45,440 nt of DNA from Bacteroidia bacterium (GTDB taxonomy: Bacteria; Bacteroidota; Bacteroidia; UKL13-3): the NCBI GenBank assembly GCA_021740845.1, contig JAIOYZ010000028.1:1-45440 (forward strand), read 5' to 3'. Numbering within the stretch: position 1 is the stretch's first letter; every line of letters starts with the position of its first letter. Shown here piece after piece: positions 24,010 through 33,289 of the stretch. The position numbers and the translations under genes were made by a program. The notes under the pieces were generated by a model. The model was not told the origin of the DNA and did no database searches. It saw only the letters and a program-made list of their open reading frames with translations.

Positions 24010-25593
24010 ATGCAACTACGTTTCTTTGTTTTTCTTTTTTTTGTTTTCGGTCTGAACCTAAGCGCCCAAAACAGAATTAATATTATCCCAAAACCTACAT
24101 CTGTACTAGACCAGGATGGAGAGTTTATCATAAACGCCAAGACTTTAATTTATATTTCAGAACCCGGAATTGAAAAGGAAGCTAGCTATTTTATAAACTA
24201 TATGGAAAGCAATTATGGGTTTAAACTTAAACTTGCTTCTGGCAAACCCAAAAAGAAAAATTCCATTTTATTAAACAATCTAAAAACTGGTGAGTTCGAA
24301 AATTATGAACTGTCCATAAATAAAAAATACATTGGTATAACCGCCAATGCTGATGCTGGAATTTTTTATGGCTTGCAAAGTTTAATTCAATTGCTACCTG
24401 TATCAAAGCAAAGTTCATTGGCTGTACCTTGTGCCCTCATTCAAGACCATCCGCGGTATGCGTGGCGTGGCATGCACCTAGATTGCAGCAGGCATTTCTT
24501 TGAAACCAATTTCATAAAAAAATACATTGATTTTTTGGCAACCTATAAAATGAATGTTTTCCATTGGCACCTCACCGACGATCAGGGTTGGCGAATAGAA
24601 ATTAAGAAATATCCTCTACTTACCAAAGAAGGTGCTTGGCGCAAAGGTTCAATGATTGGTCCTTACTCAGATAACAAATTTGATAGTATTCGCTATGGTG
24701 GTTTTTATACACAGAATGAAATCAAAGAAATTGTGGACTATGCTGCCGAACGTCATATTACCATAGTACCAGAAATAGAAATGCCGGGTCATGCTTTGGC
24801 TGCATTGGCTGCTTATCCCATGTTTTCTTGCACAGGAAAACCCGTGGAAGTTGGCATGAAATGGGGCGTTGAAACCACCGTATTTTGTCCGAGTGAAGGA
24901 ACCTTTCTCTTTCTAAGAAATATATTGAACGAGGTAATGGATTTATTTCCTAGCAAGTTTATTCATATTGGTGGCGATGAAGTTTTAAAGGATGAATGGG
25001 ATTCATCAGCCTTATGCCAACAGATTATGAAAGACCAAGGTTTGTCTAATTCGCATGAGTTGCAATCATATTTTATTCAGCGAATAGAAAAAATAGTTAA
25101 TGCCAGAGGCCGCAGCATTATTGGTTGGGATGAAATTCTTGAAGGCGGTTTAGCACCCAATGCTGCCGTTATGAGTTGGCGCGGAATAGAAGGTGGAATT
25201 GCCGCAGCCAAACAAAAACATTATGTAGTTATGAGTCCGGGCTCGCATTGTTATTTTGATCATTACCAAGGAAAGAAAGAGCAAGAACCTTTGGCAATTG
25301 GTGGCTTTACTCCTTTAGAAAAAGTGTATTCCTATGAACCAACTCCCGATACACTTTCGGTAGAAGAGGCCACTTATATTTTAGGTGCGCAAGCCAATGT
25401 ATGGACAGAATATATCACCAGCAGTGCGCAAGTGGAATACATGGCCATGCCGCGAATGGCGGCTTTAGCAGAGGTTGTGTGGAGCAAGAAAGAAGACAGA
25501 AATTACAAAGATTTTTACAACAGATTATTGATTCATCGGAGTTTGTTAGATGCAAGAGGAATCAATTATAGCAAGACCGCTTTTCAAAAATAA
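24010..25593 (+). CDS. GH20 beta-N-acetylhexosaminidase, exported
   Basis: The enzyme removes terminal beta-linked GlcNAc/GalNAc from glycans. I start it at ATG 24010 (527 residues) because this gives a proper signal peptide (MQLRFFVFLFFVFGLNLSAQ); the frame extends upstream only to a TTG 15 bp from the divergent gene. A GH20b domain (IIPKPTSVLDQDGEF onward) precedes the barrel, which has the landmarks RYAWRGMHLDCSRHF, MNVFHWHLTDDQGWRIEI and the catalytic pair in HIGGDEV (D323-E324, the proton donor), then AAVMSWRGIEGG and ANVWTEY. There is no T9SS tail or lipobox, so it is probably periplasmic. It opens a plus-strand run of glycan-degrading genes. Confidence 0.93.
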   Translation: MQLRFFVFLFFVFGLNLSAQNRINIIPKPTSVLDQDGEFIINAKTLIYISEPGIEKEASYFINYMESNYGFKLKLASGKPKKKNSILLNNLKTGEFENYELSINKKYIGITANADAGIFYGLQSLIQLLPVSKQSSLAVPCALIQDHPRYAWRGMHLDCSRHFFETNFIKKYIDFLATYKMNVFHWHLTDDQGWRIEIKKYPLLTKEGAWRKGSMIGPYSDNKFDSIRYGGFYTQNEIKEIVDYAAERHITIVPEIEMPGHALAALAAYPMFSCTGKPVEVGMKWGVETTVFCPSEGTFLFLRNILNEVMDLFPSKFIHIGGDEVLKDEWDSSALCQQIMKDQGLSNSHELQSYFIQRIEKIVNARGRSIIGWDEILEGGLAPNAAVMSWRGIEGGIAAAKQKHYVVMSPGSHCYFDHYQGKKEQEPLAIGGFTPLEKVYSYEPTPDTLSVEEATYILGAQANVWTEYITSSAQVEYMAMPRMAALAEVVWSKKEDRNYKDFYNRLLIHRSLLDARGINYSKTAFQK

Positions 25594-25605
25594 TTCATTA
25601 AAAAC

Positions 25606-26610
25606 ATGAGTTCAAGAAAGTCATTTATTAAATCAGCAACGCTCTCGGGTATGGGAGTTTTATTGGGTTCAAACCTAATGGCTGAACCAAATAAAGAAGA
25701 TAAAAAAACCAAACCAACGGCAATTAGAAAACCTTTGGTTCTTTCTACTTGGCGCTTTGGAATTCAGGCAAACGAAGCAGCTTGGGCGATTTTGGGCAAA
25801 GGAGGAAAGGCTTTAGATGCTGTGGAAGCCGGTGTTAAAATTCCCGAGGGCGACCCAAAAGAACGCAGTGTGGGTTATGGTGGAAGGCCTGATAGAGATG
25901 GAAGAGTTACTTTGGATGCCTGCATTATGGATGAACTTGGTAACATAGGTTCTGTGGCTGCATTGGAACATATCAAGCATCCCATTTCTGTTGCTAGAGC
26001 AGTGATGGAAAAAACCCCACACGTAATGTTGGTGGGAGATGGAGCGCTTCAATTTGCCTTGGAACAAGGGTTTCCAAAAGAGAATTTATTGGTGGAAGAT
26101 TCTGAAAAAGAATGGAAAGAATGGCTTAAAAAAAGTGAATACAAACCCATTGCCAATATAGAAAACCACGATACCATTGGCATGATAGCCTTGGATGAAA
26201 ATGGAAATTTATCAGGTGCTTGTACAACTAGCGGAATGGCTTATAAAATGCATGGTAGAGTTGGTGATTCACCAATTATTGGTGCTGGCCTTTATGTTGA
26301 TAATGAAATTGGTGCGGCTACAGCAACCGGACATGGAGAAGAGGTAATTAGAATTGTGGGTTGTCATTTGGTGGTTGAGTTAATGCGCCAAGGTAAAAAT
26401 CCTGAAGATGCATGCAAAGAAGCAGTAGCGCGAGTGGTTAATTTAATGAAAGTGCGTGGCAAAAATTTAAAGGATATTCAGGTTGGTTTTATAGCCATAA
26501 ACAAGCAAGGTGAGCATGGGTCATACTGCGTTCAAAGTGGTTTCAACTATGCAATTTGTGATGGCAAAAGCAATGTTTTGGTAGATTCTGCTTACCATTC
26601 AAAAGTATAA
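25606..26610 (+). CDS. N4-(beta-N-acetylglucosaminyl)-L-asparaginase (glycosylasparaginase)
   Basis: An Ntn-hydrolase (EC 3.5.1.26 family) that cleaves the GlcNAc-Asn bond left after N-glycoprotein breakdown. The 334-residue precursor would self-cleave before T190 in HDTIGMI, making alpha and beta chains. Family landmarks are STWRFGIQAN, GGKALDAVEAG, SVGYGGRPDRDGRVTLDA, CTTSGMAYKMHGRVGDSP and TATGHGEEVIR. The N-terminus (SSRKSFIKSATLSGMGVLLG) looks like an export signal of the Tat-like type but with RK instead of RR. It starts 12 bp after the GH20 gene, so the two are almost certainly one operon. It contains one motif copy (25666). Confidence 0.92.
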   Translation: MSSRKSFIKSATLSGMGVLLGSNLMAEPNKEDKKTKPTAIRKPLVLSTWRFGIQANEAAWAILGKGGKALDAVEAGVKIPEGDPKERSVGYGGRPDRDGRVTLDACIMDELGNIGSVAALEHIKHPISVARAVMEKTPHVMLVGDGALQFALEQGFPKENLLVEDSEKEWKEWLKKSEYKPIANIENHDTIGMIALDENGNLSGACTTSGMAYKMHGRVGDSPIIGAGLYVDNEIGAATATGHGEEVIRIVGCHLVVELMRQGKNPEDACKEAVARVVNLMKVRGKNLKDIQVGFIAINKQGEHGSYCVQSGFNYAICDGKSNVLVDSAYHSKV

Positions 26611-26616
26611 AGGTTC

Positions 26617-26626
26617 GGTTTGAACC
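26617..26626 (-). repeat. GGTTCAAACC iterated motif (intergenic)
   Basis: Exact copy (GGTTTGAACC on plus) in the 47-bp gap between the glycosylasparaginase and cutC genes; no hairpin partner. Confidence 0.85.
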
Positions 26627-26657
26627 AACAATAAATTAAGTAAAGAAATTTAGCTCC

Positions 26658-27329
26658 ATGTTAGTGCAATTAGAAATAGCTTGTTTTGATATAGATTCTG
26701 CAATTACTGCTGAGAAAGCGGGTGCGCAAAGGGTTGAAATATGCGTTAACAAAACAGCTGATGGCTTAACTCCTCCCTTGGAAATGGTGCAAAAATTATC
26801 TCAGCATATTAAAATTCCCATGCGAATAATGATTCGTCCAAGAGCAGGAAATTTCCAATATAGCGATGATGAATTTATAGAAATGCAAAACCAAATTAAA
26901 GAGTTTAAAAATCTAAAGATAGAAGGTTTTGTAGTTGGCATTTTGGATGAAAACAAAAAATTAGACACATTTAGAAACAAGCAATTAATTGATTTAGCAT
27001 ATCCCCTACCCTGCACGCTGCACAAGGCTTTCGACGAAATTGAAAACCAAATAGAAGCATTAGAAATGGCCGTTGAAATTGGCTTTAATTGCATCTTGAG
27101 TTCTGGTGGAAAGCAGAATTGTATGGAAGGTTCTGAAATGCTTAGTCAACTTTTAGAGGCTGCAAAAAATAAAATTACCATAATGCCAGGAGGTGGAATT
27201 CGCTCAACTAATTTAAAGGAATTAAAACAACAAATTCCATCCCAATGGTTTCATTCGTCGGCTATAATAGAAAATGGTTTGGGAGCAGATTTTAATGAAG
27301 TTAAAAACCTAATTCAAGCACTTCAATGA
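26658..27329 (+). CDS. cutC: CutC family TIM-barrel protein
   Basis: A 223-residue protein of the CutC family, historically linked to copper homeostasis though its biochemical role is poorly defined. Landmarks: LEIACFDIDSAITAEKAGAQ, RVEICVNKTADGLTPP, IMIRPRAGNFQYSDDE, LHKAFDEI and IMPGGGIR near the end. There is no signal peptide, so it is cytosolic. Its stop overlaps the beta-mannosidase start (ATGA), and it is 47 bp from the glycosylasparaginase gene. It thus lies inside a glycan-degradation run, and a sugar-related role is as plausible as copper handling. Confidence 0.9.
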   Translation: MLVQLEIACFDIDSAITAEKAGAQRVEICVNKTADGLTPPLEMVQKLSQHIKIPMRIMIRPRAGNFQYSDDEFIEMQNQIKEFKNLKIEGFVVGILDENKKLDTFRNKQLIDLAYPLPCTLHKAFDEIENQIEALEMAVEIGFNCILSSGGKQNCMEGSEMLSQLLEAAKNKITIMPGGGIRSTNLKELKQQIPSQWFHSSAIIENGLGADFNEVKNLIQALQ

Positions 27330-29872
27330 AAGTAAGAGTTTATTTTCTTTTTCTATTTTTCGGTTTGAACCAAATGAATTTTCTATGGGCTCAAACCAAA
27401 AGTATTAACTTACAAAAGAACGATTGGCAGTTTAGAAAAGCTGGCGATGAGGAATGGAAAAAAGCTAGAGTTCCTGGCAATGTGCACCAAGATTTAATGG
27501 CGATTTCTGCTTTGCCCAATCCCTTTTTGGGCAACAACGAAAAACTAGTTCAATGGATAGAAAATGAAGATTGGGAATACCAATGTTATTTTGAGGTGGA
27601 CTCAGAAGCTTTTTCGTTTTCTAATATCTCACTTAAACTTAAAAACCTTGATACCTATGCCAAAATATTTTTGAATGGCAAACTCTTGGCTGAAACTGAA
27701 AACCAATTTAGAACTCATACTTTCGATGCAAAATCATTCTTAAAAATTGGAGAAAATCATATCCGCATTCATTTTGAATCTGCGGTAAAAAAAGGAAAGG
27801 AATTGGCCAAAAAACTTCCATATACCTTGCCCGGTGGAGAGGCTGTTTTTACTAGAAAAGCACCTTATCAATATGGTTGGGATTGGGGTCCGCGACTGGT
27901 TACCTGCGGCATTGGAGAAATTGAACTTGAATGTTGGAACAATCTAAAAATAGAATCCATTTCCCAAGTTCAAAATTTCTTAGCCGATTCATCGGTTTAC
28001 ATTCAATTTAAGATAAAGGTACATAGCGAGCAAAAATGTATAGTTTATTTATTGTTGTTGTGTCCGGAATTAGGCGAAAACCAAAACCGACTCCTAAACT
28101 TAAATTTATCTAAGGGCGAAAATTTGGTTCAAACCGAAATACATATTAAACAACCCAAACTTTGGTGGACCAATGGTTTGGGTGAAGCTTATTTACACCA
28201 TTTTAAATTCTTACTCACTTACCAACAAAAGATATTGGATCAAACCGAATTAGCAATTGGAATTAGGAAACTAAATTTGGTTCAAACCAATGATAAATTT
28301 GGCCGCAGTTTTTATTTTGAACTCAATGGCAAACCTGTTTTTATGAAAGGTGCCAATTATATTCCTCCCCATAATTTCTTAAATCACTTAGATAAATCTA
28401 TATATTCTGATTTGGTTCAAAAAGCAAAAGAGGCAAATATGAACATGCTTCGCGTTTGGGGTGGCGGGGTTTATGTGCCTGATGCTTTTTATAAGGCTTG
28501 CGACGAACAAGGAATTTTAGTTTGGCAAGATTTTATGTTTGCAGGTGGCTTGTATCCAGGTGATTCTGCTTTTTTAAACAATGTAAAAGAAGAAATCAAA
28601 GACCAGATTATTCGCTTAAGAAATCATGCTTGTTTGGCCATTTGGTGTGGCAATAACGAAATTGATGAATCGTGGAAAAATTGGGGTTACCAAAAACAAT
28701 ATCGGTATACAACTTCTGACTCGACTGAAATTGCTGAGAATTACAAGAAGTTATTCTTAGAAATCATTCCAAAAGAAATTGCTCTGCTTGATCCAAAAAG
28801 ACCTTACCACCCTAGTTCTCCAGAAATTGGTTGGGGACATGAAGAAAGCTTAAAGCAAGGCGATTCGCATTATTGGGGCGTTTGGTGGGGAATGGAACCT
28901 TTTGAGAAATACGAAGAAAAAGTGGGAAGGTTTATGAGCGAATATGGTTTTCAAGGAATGCCAGATTACAAAACCTTTGAAAAATTTATGACTAATTTCT
29001 CTAATGAGTTTGATTCGGCATCTTATAAAAATCATCAAAAACATCCAACGGGTTACCAAACAATTTCTACTTATGCAGCCAGAGATTTTCCTGAGCCTAA
29101 AAATTTTAGAGAGCAGATATACATTTCTCAATTAACACAGGCAAGAGGAATGCGCATAGCCATGGAGGCACATAGAAGAAACATGCCTTATTGCATGGGA
29201 ACCTTATTGTGGCAATTGAATGATTGTTGGCCAGTTATATCTTGGAGTGCTATTGATTTTTATGGAAATGAAAAGGCAGTTTACTTTGAAATTAAACATG
29301 CGTTTAATCCTCTTCTTCTCAGCTTTAAAGAGGAACAAGACACATTGTATTTGTACTTAGTTTCTGATAAACAAGAAGCCTTAACAGGAGAATTGAAATT
29401 GCAGATAATTCAATTTGATGGGCAGATTAAGTTTCAAACTAAATTAGCCAAACAGATAGCAGCTAATAGCAGTTCCATCATTTACAAACTAGCCAAAACA
29501 GAGCTTTCAAAATTGGGCATCAATCCCAATAAAATAGTAGTTAATGCTTCTTTTTCATCTCAAGAAAATTTGGTTCGAACCAATTATTATTTAGTAAAAC
29601 CAAAGGAGCTTTTATTGGAAACACCAAAAATAAGCATCAAAAAAGTTGGCCAAGATAAATTTGAAATTAGCTCCAATACTTTGGTAAAAGACTTATTTAT
29701 TTACGAGCAAAAATCAGAACAGGTAATGCTAAGTGAGAACTATTTCGACTTATTACCAAACGAAACAAAAACCATTGAAATCATTTGGATCAACTCCAAT
29801 AATTTACCCTTTTCAATAGAAGATATTTATTTCATAAATTTAAACCAATTGCATGTTAGAACCAATAAATAA
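27326..29872 (+). CDS. GH2 beta-mannosidase, exported
   Basis: An 848-residue GH2 enzyme of the beta-mannosidase type, hydrolysing terminal beta-mannose such as Man-beta-1,4-GlcNAc of the N-glycan core. A signal peptide (VYFLFLFFGLNQMNFLWAQ) precedes the sugar-binding jelly-roll domain (WQFRKAGDEEWKKARVPGNV; YQYGWDWGPRLVTCGIGEIE), an Ig-like domain, and the TIM barrel. The barrel has the acid/base WCGNNEIDESW (E445) and the nucleophile in FMSEYGFQGMP (E539). The C-terminal domains are Ig-like. The ATG overlaps the cutC stop by 4 bases, and the 3' end overlaps the PAP2 gene by 20. It holds three exact motif copies (27362, 28126, 28279) and one GGTTCGAACC (29572). Confidence 0.93.
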   Translation: MKVRVYFLFLFFGLNQMNFLWAQTKSINLQKNDWQFRKAGDEEWKKARVPGNVHQDLMAISALPNPFLGNNEKLVQWIENEDWEYQCYFEVDSEAFSFSNISLKLKNLDTYAKIFLNGKLLAETENQFRTHTFDAKSFLKIGENHIRIHFESAVKKGKELAKKLPYTLPGGEAVFTRKAPYQYGWDWGPRLVTCGIGEIELECWNNLKIESISQVQNFLADSSVYIQFKIKVHSEQKCIVYLLLLCPELGENQNRLLNLNLSKGENLVQTEIHIKQPKLWWTNGLGEAYLHHFKFLLTYQQKILDQTELAIGIRKLNLVQTNDKFGRSFYFELNGKPVFMKGANYIPPHNFLNHLDKSIYSDLVQKAKEANMNMLRVWGGGVYVPDAFYKACDEQGILVWQDFMFAGGLYPGDSAFLNNVKEEIKDQIIRLRNHACLAIWCGNNEIDESWKNWGYQKQYRYTTSDSTEIAENYKKLFLEIIPKEIALLDPKRPYHPSSPEIGWGHEESLKQGDSHYWGVWWGMEPFEKYEEKVGRFMSEYGFQGMPDYKTFEKFMTNFSNEFDSASYKNHQKHPTGYQTISTYAARDFPEPKNFREQIYISQLTQARGMRIAMEAHRRNMPYCMGTLLWQLNDCWPVISWSAIDFYGNEKAVYFEIKHAFNPLLLSFKEEQDTLYLYLVSDKQEALTGELKLQIIQFDGQIKFQTKLAKQIAANSSSIIYKLAKTELSKLGINPNKIVVNASFSSQENLVRTNYYLVKPKELLLETPKISIKKVGQDKFEISSNTLVKDLFIYEQKSEQVMLSENYFDLLPNETKTIEIIWINSNNLPFSIEDIYFINLNQLHVRTNK

Positions 29873-30482
29873 AGCCATTGGCAGGAATCTTATATTTCTT
29901 CTATTAGGAATTTTCACCTTTCTACCCAAAGCATCCTACTCTCAAAATTGGGATATTGATTTGTTAAGAAATATCAACCACAATAGAAATCCAAACTTAG
30001 ATGGAACCTTTCAGTTTTTGAGTAATAGTGAAACGCCTGTTTTGGTTTTAGTGCCTGCAACTTTGGCTACCAAATATTTAATTAAAAAAGACAGTGCTAG
30101 TAAGAAAGAATTTATTTTAGTAAGTGCATCTATCTTAATTACGGGTGGAATAACAACGGTTCTAAAATATGGAATAGATAGAACTAGACCGGGTGAAAGT
30201 TATTCAGATATTATAGTTTTAACTGGCACTGGAAGTCCTAGCTTTCCATCAGGACATACATCCACATCTTTTTCTGTTGCCACATCCTTGAGTATGGCCT
30301 ATCCCAAATGGTATGTGATAGCGCCCAGTTTTTTATGGGCATCAGGTGTTGCATATTCAAGAATGGATTTAGGTGCACATTACCCAACAGATGTTTTAGC
30401 AGGAGCGATTATTGGAAGTGGTTCGGCATGGCTAAGTTTTAAGTTGAATCAATGGTATGCAAAACGTTATTATAAAAAATAA
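29853..30482 (+). CDS. PAP2-family membrane phosphatase
   Basis: A 209-residue phosphatidic-acid-phosphatase-type protein. The three PAP2 motifs are visible: K105 to P113 (KYGIDRTRP), PSFPSGH (129-135) and SRMDLGAHYPTD (R170, H176). Hydrophobic segments surround them, and the N-terminus looks like a signal peptide or anchor (LIFLLLGIFTFLPKASYS). Likely substrates are lipid phosphates such as undecaprenyl diphosphate or phosphatidate, acting on the periplasmic face. It overlaps the end of the beta-mannosidase gene by 20 bases, so it is translated with it, but its link with glycan degradation is unclear. Confidence 0.88.
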   Translation: MLEPINKAIGRNLIFLLLGIFTFLPKASYSQNWDIDLLRNINHNRNPNLDGTFQFLSNSETPVLVLVPATLATKYLIKKDSASKKEFILVSASILITGGITTVLKYGIDRTRPGESYSDIIVLTGTGSPSFPSGHTSTSFSVATSLSMAYPKWYVIAPSFLWASGVAYSRMDLGAHYPTDVLAGAIIGSGSAWLSFKLNQWYAKRYYKK

Positions 30483-30670
30483 AATTCGTTTTGAACCAAA
30501 TTAAAAAGTCAATTAAAAGAAAATTAGTAGTGCCATTGGTTATTTTGATAGTAAAGGAAAATCATGCAATTAAAGATGAAAACAAGGATTAATTTGTCTT
30601 AATTTCTGGCATTGTCGGGCATTTTTCCTACCTTGCTTGCTTGTTTATTTACTTTCAAAATCCAATTAGA

Positions 30671-33226
30671 ATGATATTTTTTAAATTTATTTCCTCAAAC
30701 CAAAACTCATCTGCACTTTCTCGTTTCATTTTCTTGTTTGTTTTTGTAGCCTCATTTAATATAAATGTTTGGGGTCAAAAAATAACAGGACTTGATTACA
30801 TTTCCCCTAAACCAAACTCCAAAGGGATTGCAGTTCAGAGTAATATTATAATTCGTTTTGTGGAGGAGATAAATTTAGAAGGCGATATAACTGCTTATTT
30901 TCAAATTGAATCGGCAGGAATACTTTTACCATTTCATGTCGTTCCTCAAAACGACCCCAAGAAGCTCATTTTAAAAACCAACCAAGACTTCGCTGTTAAT
31001 TCAGAAATTGTTATTAAATGTTTGCAACCTTTACATACCATTCACCAAAAAATCCTTCCTAGTTTTCAATTTAAATTTTACACACACCACAAGACTTACT
31101 TTGAATATGTAAACAACGAGACTTCCACCACAAGCACCCTTCCAATTTTGCCTCAACCAACCTTAAAGGAAGCTTCAAATTCCAATCATTCAGGAACCAA
31201 AATACTTGAGAGTTTAAGTCTTCAACCAAGTTTTTATTTCAATATGTCGCAAGGTGATTCCAATGATTTCTTTTTATTGGGTTCAATGATGGCACCTAAT
31301 AATGCCAATAGTTGCATTATTGTAAATGGCTTAGGTGAAGTAGTGTTTGACAGAAAAACTCCATTCCATGCAGTTGATTTTAAAATGCATGAGGATAGTA
31401 TTTTTAGCTTTGTTAATTTAGCACCAATTGCTTCAGATTATTGCATCATTAGAATGGACAAAAACTTCCAAATTATTGATTCCATCAAACCTGGCAATGG
31501 CTATAACCTAGATATTCATGAATTGAAAAGAGATTATAAAACCGGGCATTATTTTATTTTAGCAGAAAGGATAATCACGGTTGATATGAGCCAAATAGTT
31601 GCAGGTGGTTTTACCGAGGCTACCTTGTTGGATATTATGATTCAGGAATTGGATAGCAACCAAAATGTAGTGTTTGAATGGAAATGCTTTGATCACCTGC
31701 CAATAACTGATGCCTTCCATGTTAACTTAACTTCCAACCAACAAATTGATTGGGTTCATTGCAATGGAATTGATTTGGATACAGACACAACTTTATTACT
31801 ATCCTCAAGGCATTTAAATGAAGTAACTAGAATTGATAGAAGAACAGGTGCTATAATTTGGCGTTTAGGCACCAACGCAAGTACAGATAGGTTTGAATTT
31901 GTAAATGATGAAGAAGGATTTACCTACCAACACGATTCACAAAAATTACCTAACGGAAATATTTTGCTATTTGATAATGGTAATTTTAAAAGTGGTAGAA
32001 GACATTCTAGAGCAGTGGAATACCAATTGGATGAAGTTACCATGAAGGCAGAAAAAGTTTGGGAATTTAATCACGACCCAGATATTGGTTCTGATTTTAT
32101 GGGAAGTGTACAACGCCTAAAAAATGGTAATACAGTGATTGGATGGGGTTCTGCCATTCCATCTTTAACAGAGGTGGATGAATATGGAAATATAGTTTAT
32201 GAAGGCTCTTTCCCTAATGGTGTATTGTGTTACAGAGTAAAAAAATACAATATCCGTGAATTAATAGAACGTAACCAACCTAAATTTACTTTGCCAGATT
32301 CCTTTACCATTTGCAAACTAAACGACCCAAAATTTGATTCAAAATTACTTGAAACAATGCAAACTTATGTTGACCCAAATGTGAGTACCGATTACCAAAT
32401 TTTTAATATAAAGGACAATGAAATGAATATGGTTTTGCAAAATCCTAACAATCATTGTTATTCCTTTAATTACCGATTGGTTGAATTTGATTCAGAAAAA
32501 ATGAAATTCTTAGATACCACCATTTGCTCTGGAAAAGGAATTGTTCCTTTATCAATAACTCCTGGCTGTACTAATTCAACTTATACTTGGAGCGATAATA
32601 CTGTTGGATCAACCACACAATACCAAACCAAAGACAACTTAAACAGAGTATTTTTAACCATAACCAATGGTTTGTTTACCCAAACAGATAGTGCTCATAT
32701 AAATGTTTCTCCTCTAGAACCATTTGAAGTAATTGGGCAAGATTTACTCGAAAAACCATTTACCGTTTATAGTTATTCAATTCCTTATATCAAAGATGCC
32801 AGCTATACTTGGAAAGCCATCAACGGAAATGTAATTGGTGGTTTTGAAACCAATTCAGTTGAAGTTCAGTGGGGAAACAAAAACTTAAGTTTCATAAAAG
32901 GTACAATTACTGATTCTTATGGTTGTTCGCTTAGTTCTGATTGGGATACCATTGTTTACCAAAGCAGTTCAACTGGTATTGAGGATTTGTATGAAACTCT
33001 TGGACTAAAGGTATTTCCTTCTCCATTTACCGAGCAAATTACCATAGACGGAGCTGTTACATACAGCTATGTATTATATGATATCAGCGGAAAAGCGGTA
33101 AAAGAAGGCGTTTCATCTGGTAAAGAATTAACCCAAATAGAAACTACAGAATTGCAATCTGGTATTTACGTTTTGAACCTAATAACAGATACCAAACAGG
33201 TTAGACTAAAATTAACAAAACCTTAG
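30671..33226 (+). CDS. arylsulfotransferase-like secreted protein with T9SS sorting tail
   Basis: I start it at ATG 30671 (851 residues): upstream the frame reaches only a TTG, and this ATG gives a good signal peptide (FIFLFVFVASFNINVWGQ). An SbsA-like Ig domain follows (ISPKPNSKGIAVQSNIIIRF). The central part (about 180-540) looks like the arylsulfotransferase (ASST) beta-propeller: WVHCNGIDLDTDTTLLLSSR, HLNEVTRIDRRTGAIIWRLG, YQHDSQKLPNGNILLFDNGN, GSVQRLKNGNTVIGWG. One or two PKD/Ig-like domains and a T9SS tail (LKVFPSPFTEQITIDG through QVRLKLTKP) complete it. ASST proteins move sulfate between phenolic compounds. Many T9SS-tailed homologues are uncharacterised, so the activity is inferred. 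Confidence 0.8.
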   Translation: MIFFKFISSNQNSSALSRFIFLFVFVASFNINVWGQKITGLDYISPKPNSKGIAVQSNIIIRFVEEINLEGDITAYFQIESAGILLPFHVVPQNDPKKLILKTNQDFAVNSEIVIKCLQPLHTIHQKILPSFQFKFYTHHKTYFEYVNNETSTTSTLPILPQPTLKEASNSNHSGTKILESLSLQPSFYFNMSQGDSNDFFLLGSMMAPNNANSCIIVNGLGEVVFDRKTPFHAVDFKMHEDSIFSFVNLAPIASDYCIIRMDKNFQIIDSIKPGNGYNLDIHELKRDYKTGHYFILAERIITVDMSQIVAGGFTEATLLDIMIQELDSNQNVVFEWKCFDHLPITDAFHVNLTSNQQIDWVHCNGIDLDTDTTLLLSSRHLNEVTRIDRRTGAIIWRLGTNASTDRFEFVNDEEGFTYQHDSQKLPNGNILLFDNGNFKSGRRHSRAVEYQLDEVTMKAEKVWEFNHDPDIGSDFMGSVQRLKNGNTVIGWGSAIPSLTEVDEYGNIVYEGSFPNGVLCYRVKKYNIRELIERNQPKFTLPDSFTICKLNDPKFDSKLLETMQTYVDPNVSTDYQIFNIKDNEMNMVLQNPNNHCYSFNYRLVEFDSEKMKFLDTTICSGKGIVPLSITPGCTNSTYTWSDNTVGSTTQYQTKDNLNRVFLTITNGLFTQTDSAHINVSPLEPFEVIGQDLLEKPFTVYSYSIPYIKDASYTWKAINGNVIGGFETNSVEVQWGNKNLSFIKGTITDSYGCSLSSDWDTIVYQSSSTGIEDLYETLGLKVFPSPFTEQITIDGAVTYSYVLYDISGKAVKEGVSSGKELTQIETTELQSGIYVLNLITDTKQVRLKLTKP

Positions 33227-33239
33227 GCATAATCATCAG

Positions 33240-33277
33240 AATCAAATGAGGGTTTATTAAAATTCCCTCATTTGATT
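33240..33277 (+). terminator. hairpin downstream of the arylsulfotransferase-like gene
   Basis: AATCAAATGAGGG (33240-33252) and CCCTCATTTGATT (33265-33277) form a perfect 13-bp stem with a 12-base loop. It lacks a following T-run, so it may end transcription weakly or protect an mRNA 3' end. It covers the frame's upstream TTG (33272), which argues that the next gene starts at ATG 33290. Confidence 0.6.
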
Positions 33278-33289
33278 AAATTGCCAGCA

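Noticed and set aside
33272-33289. Upstream TTG start of the second GH20-like gene
   Set aside because: The TTG lies in the right arm of the 33240-33277 hairpin; ATG 33290 gives a signal peptide.
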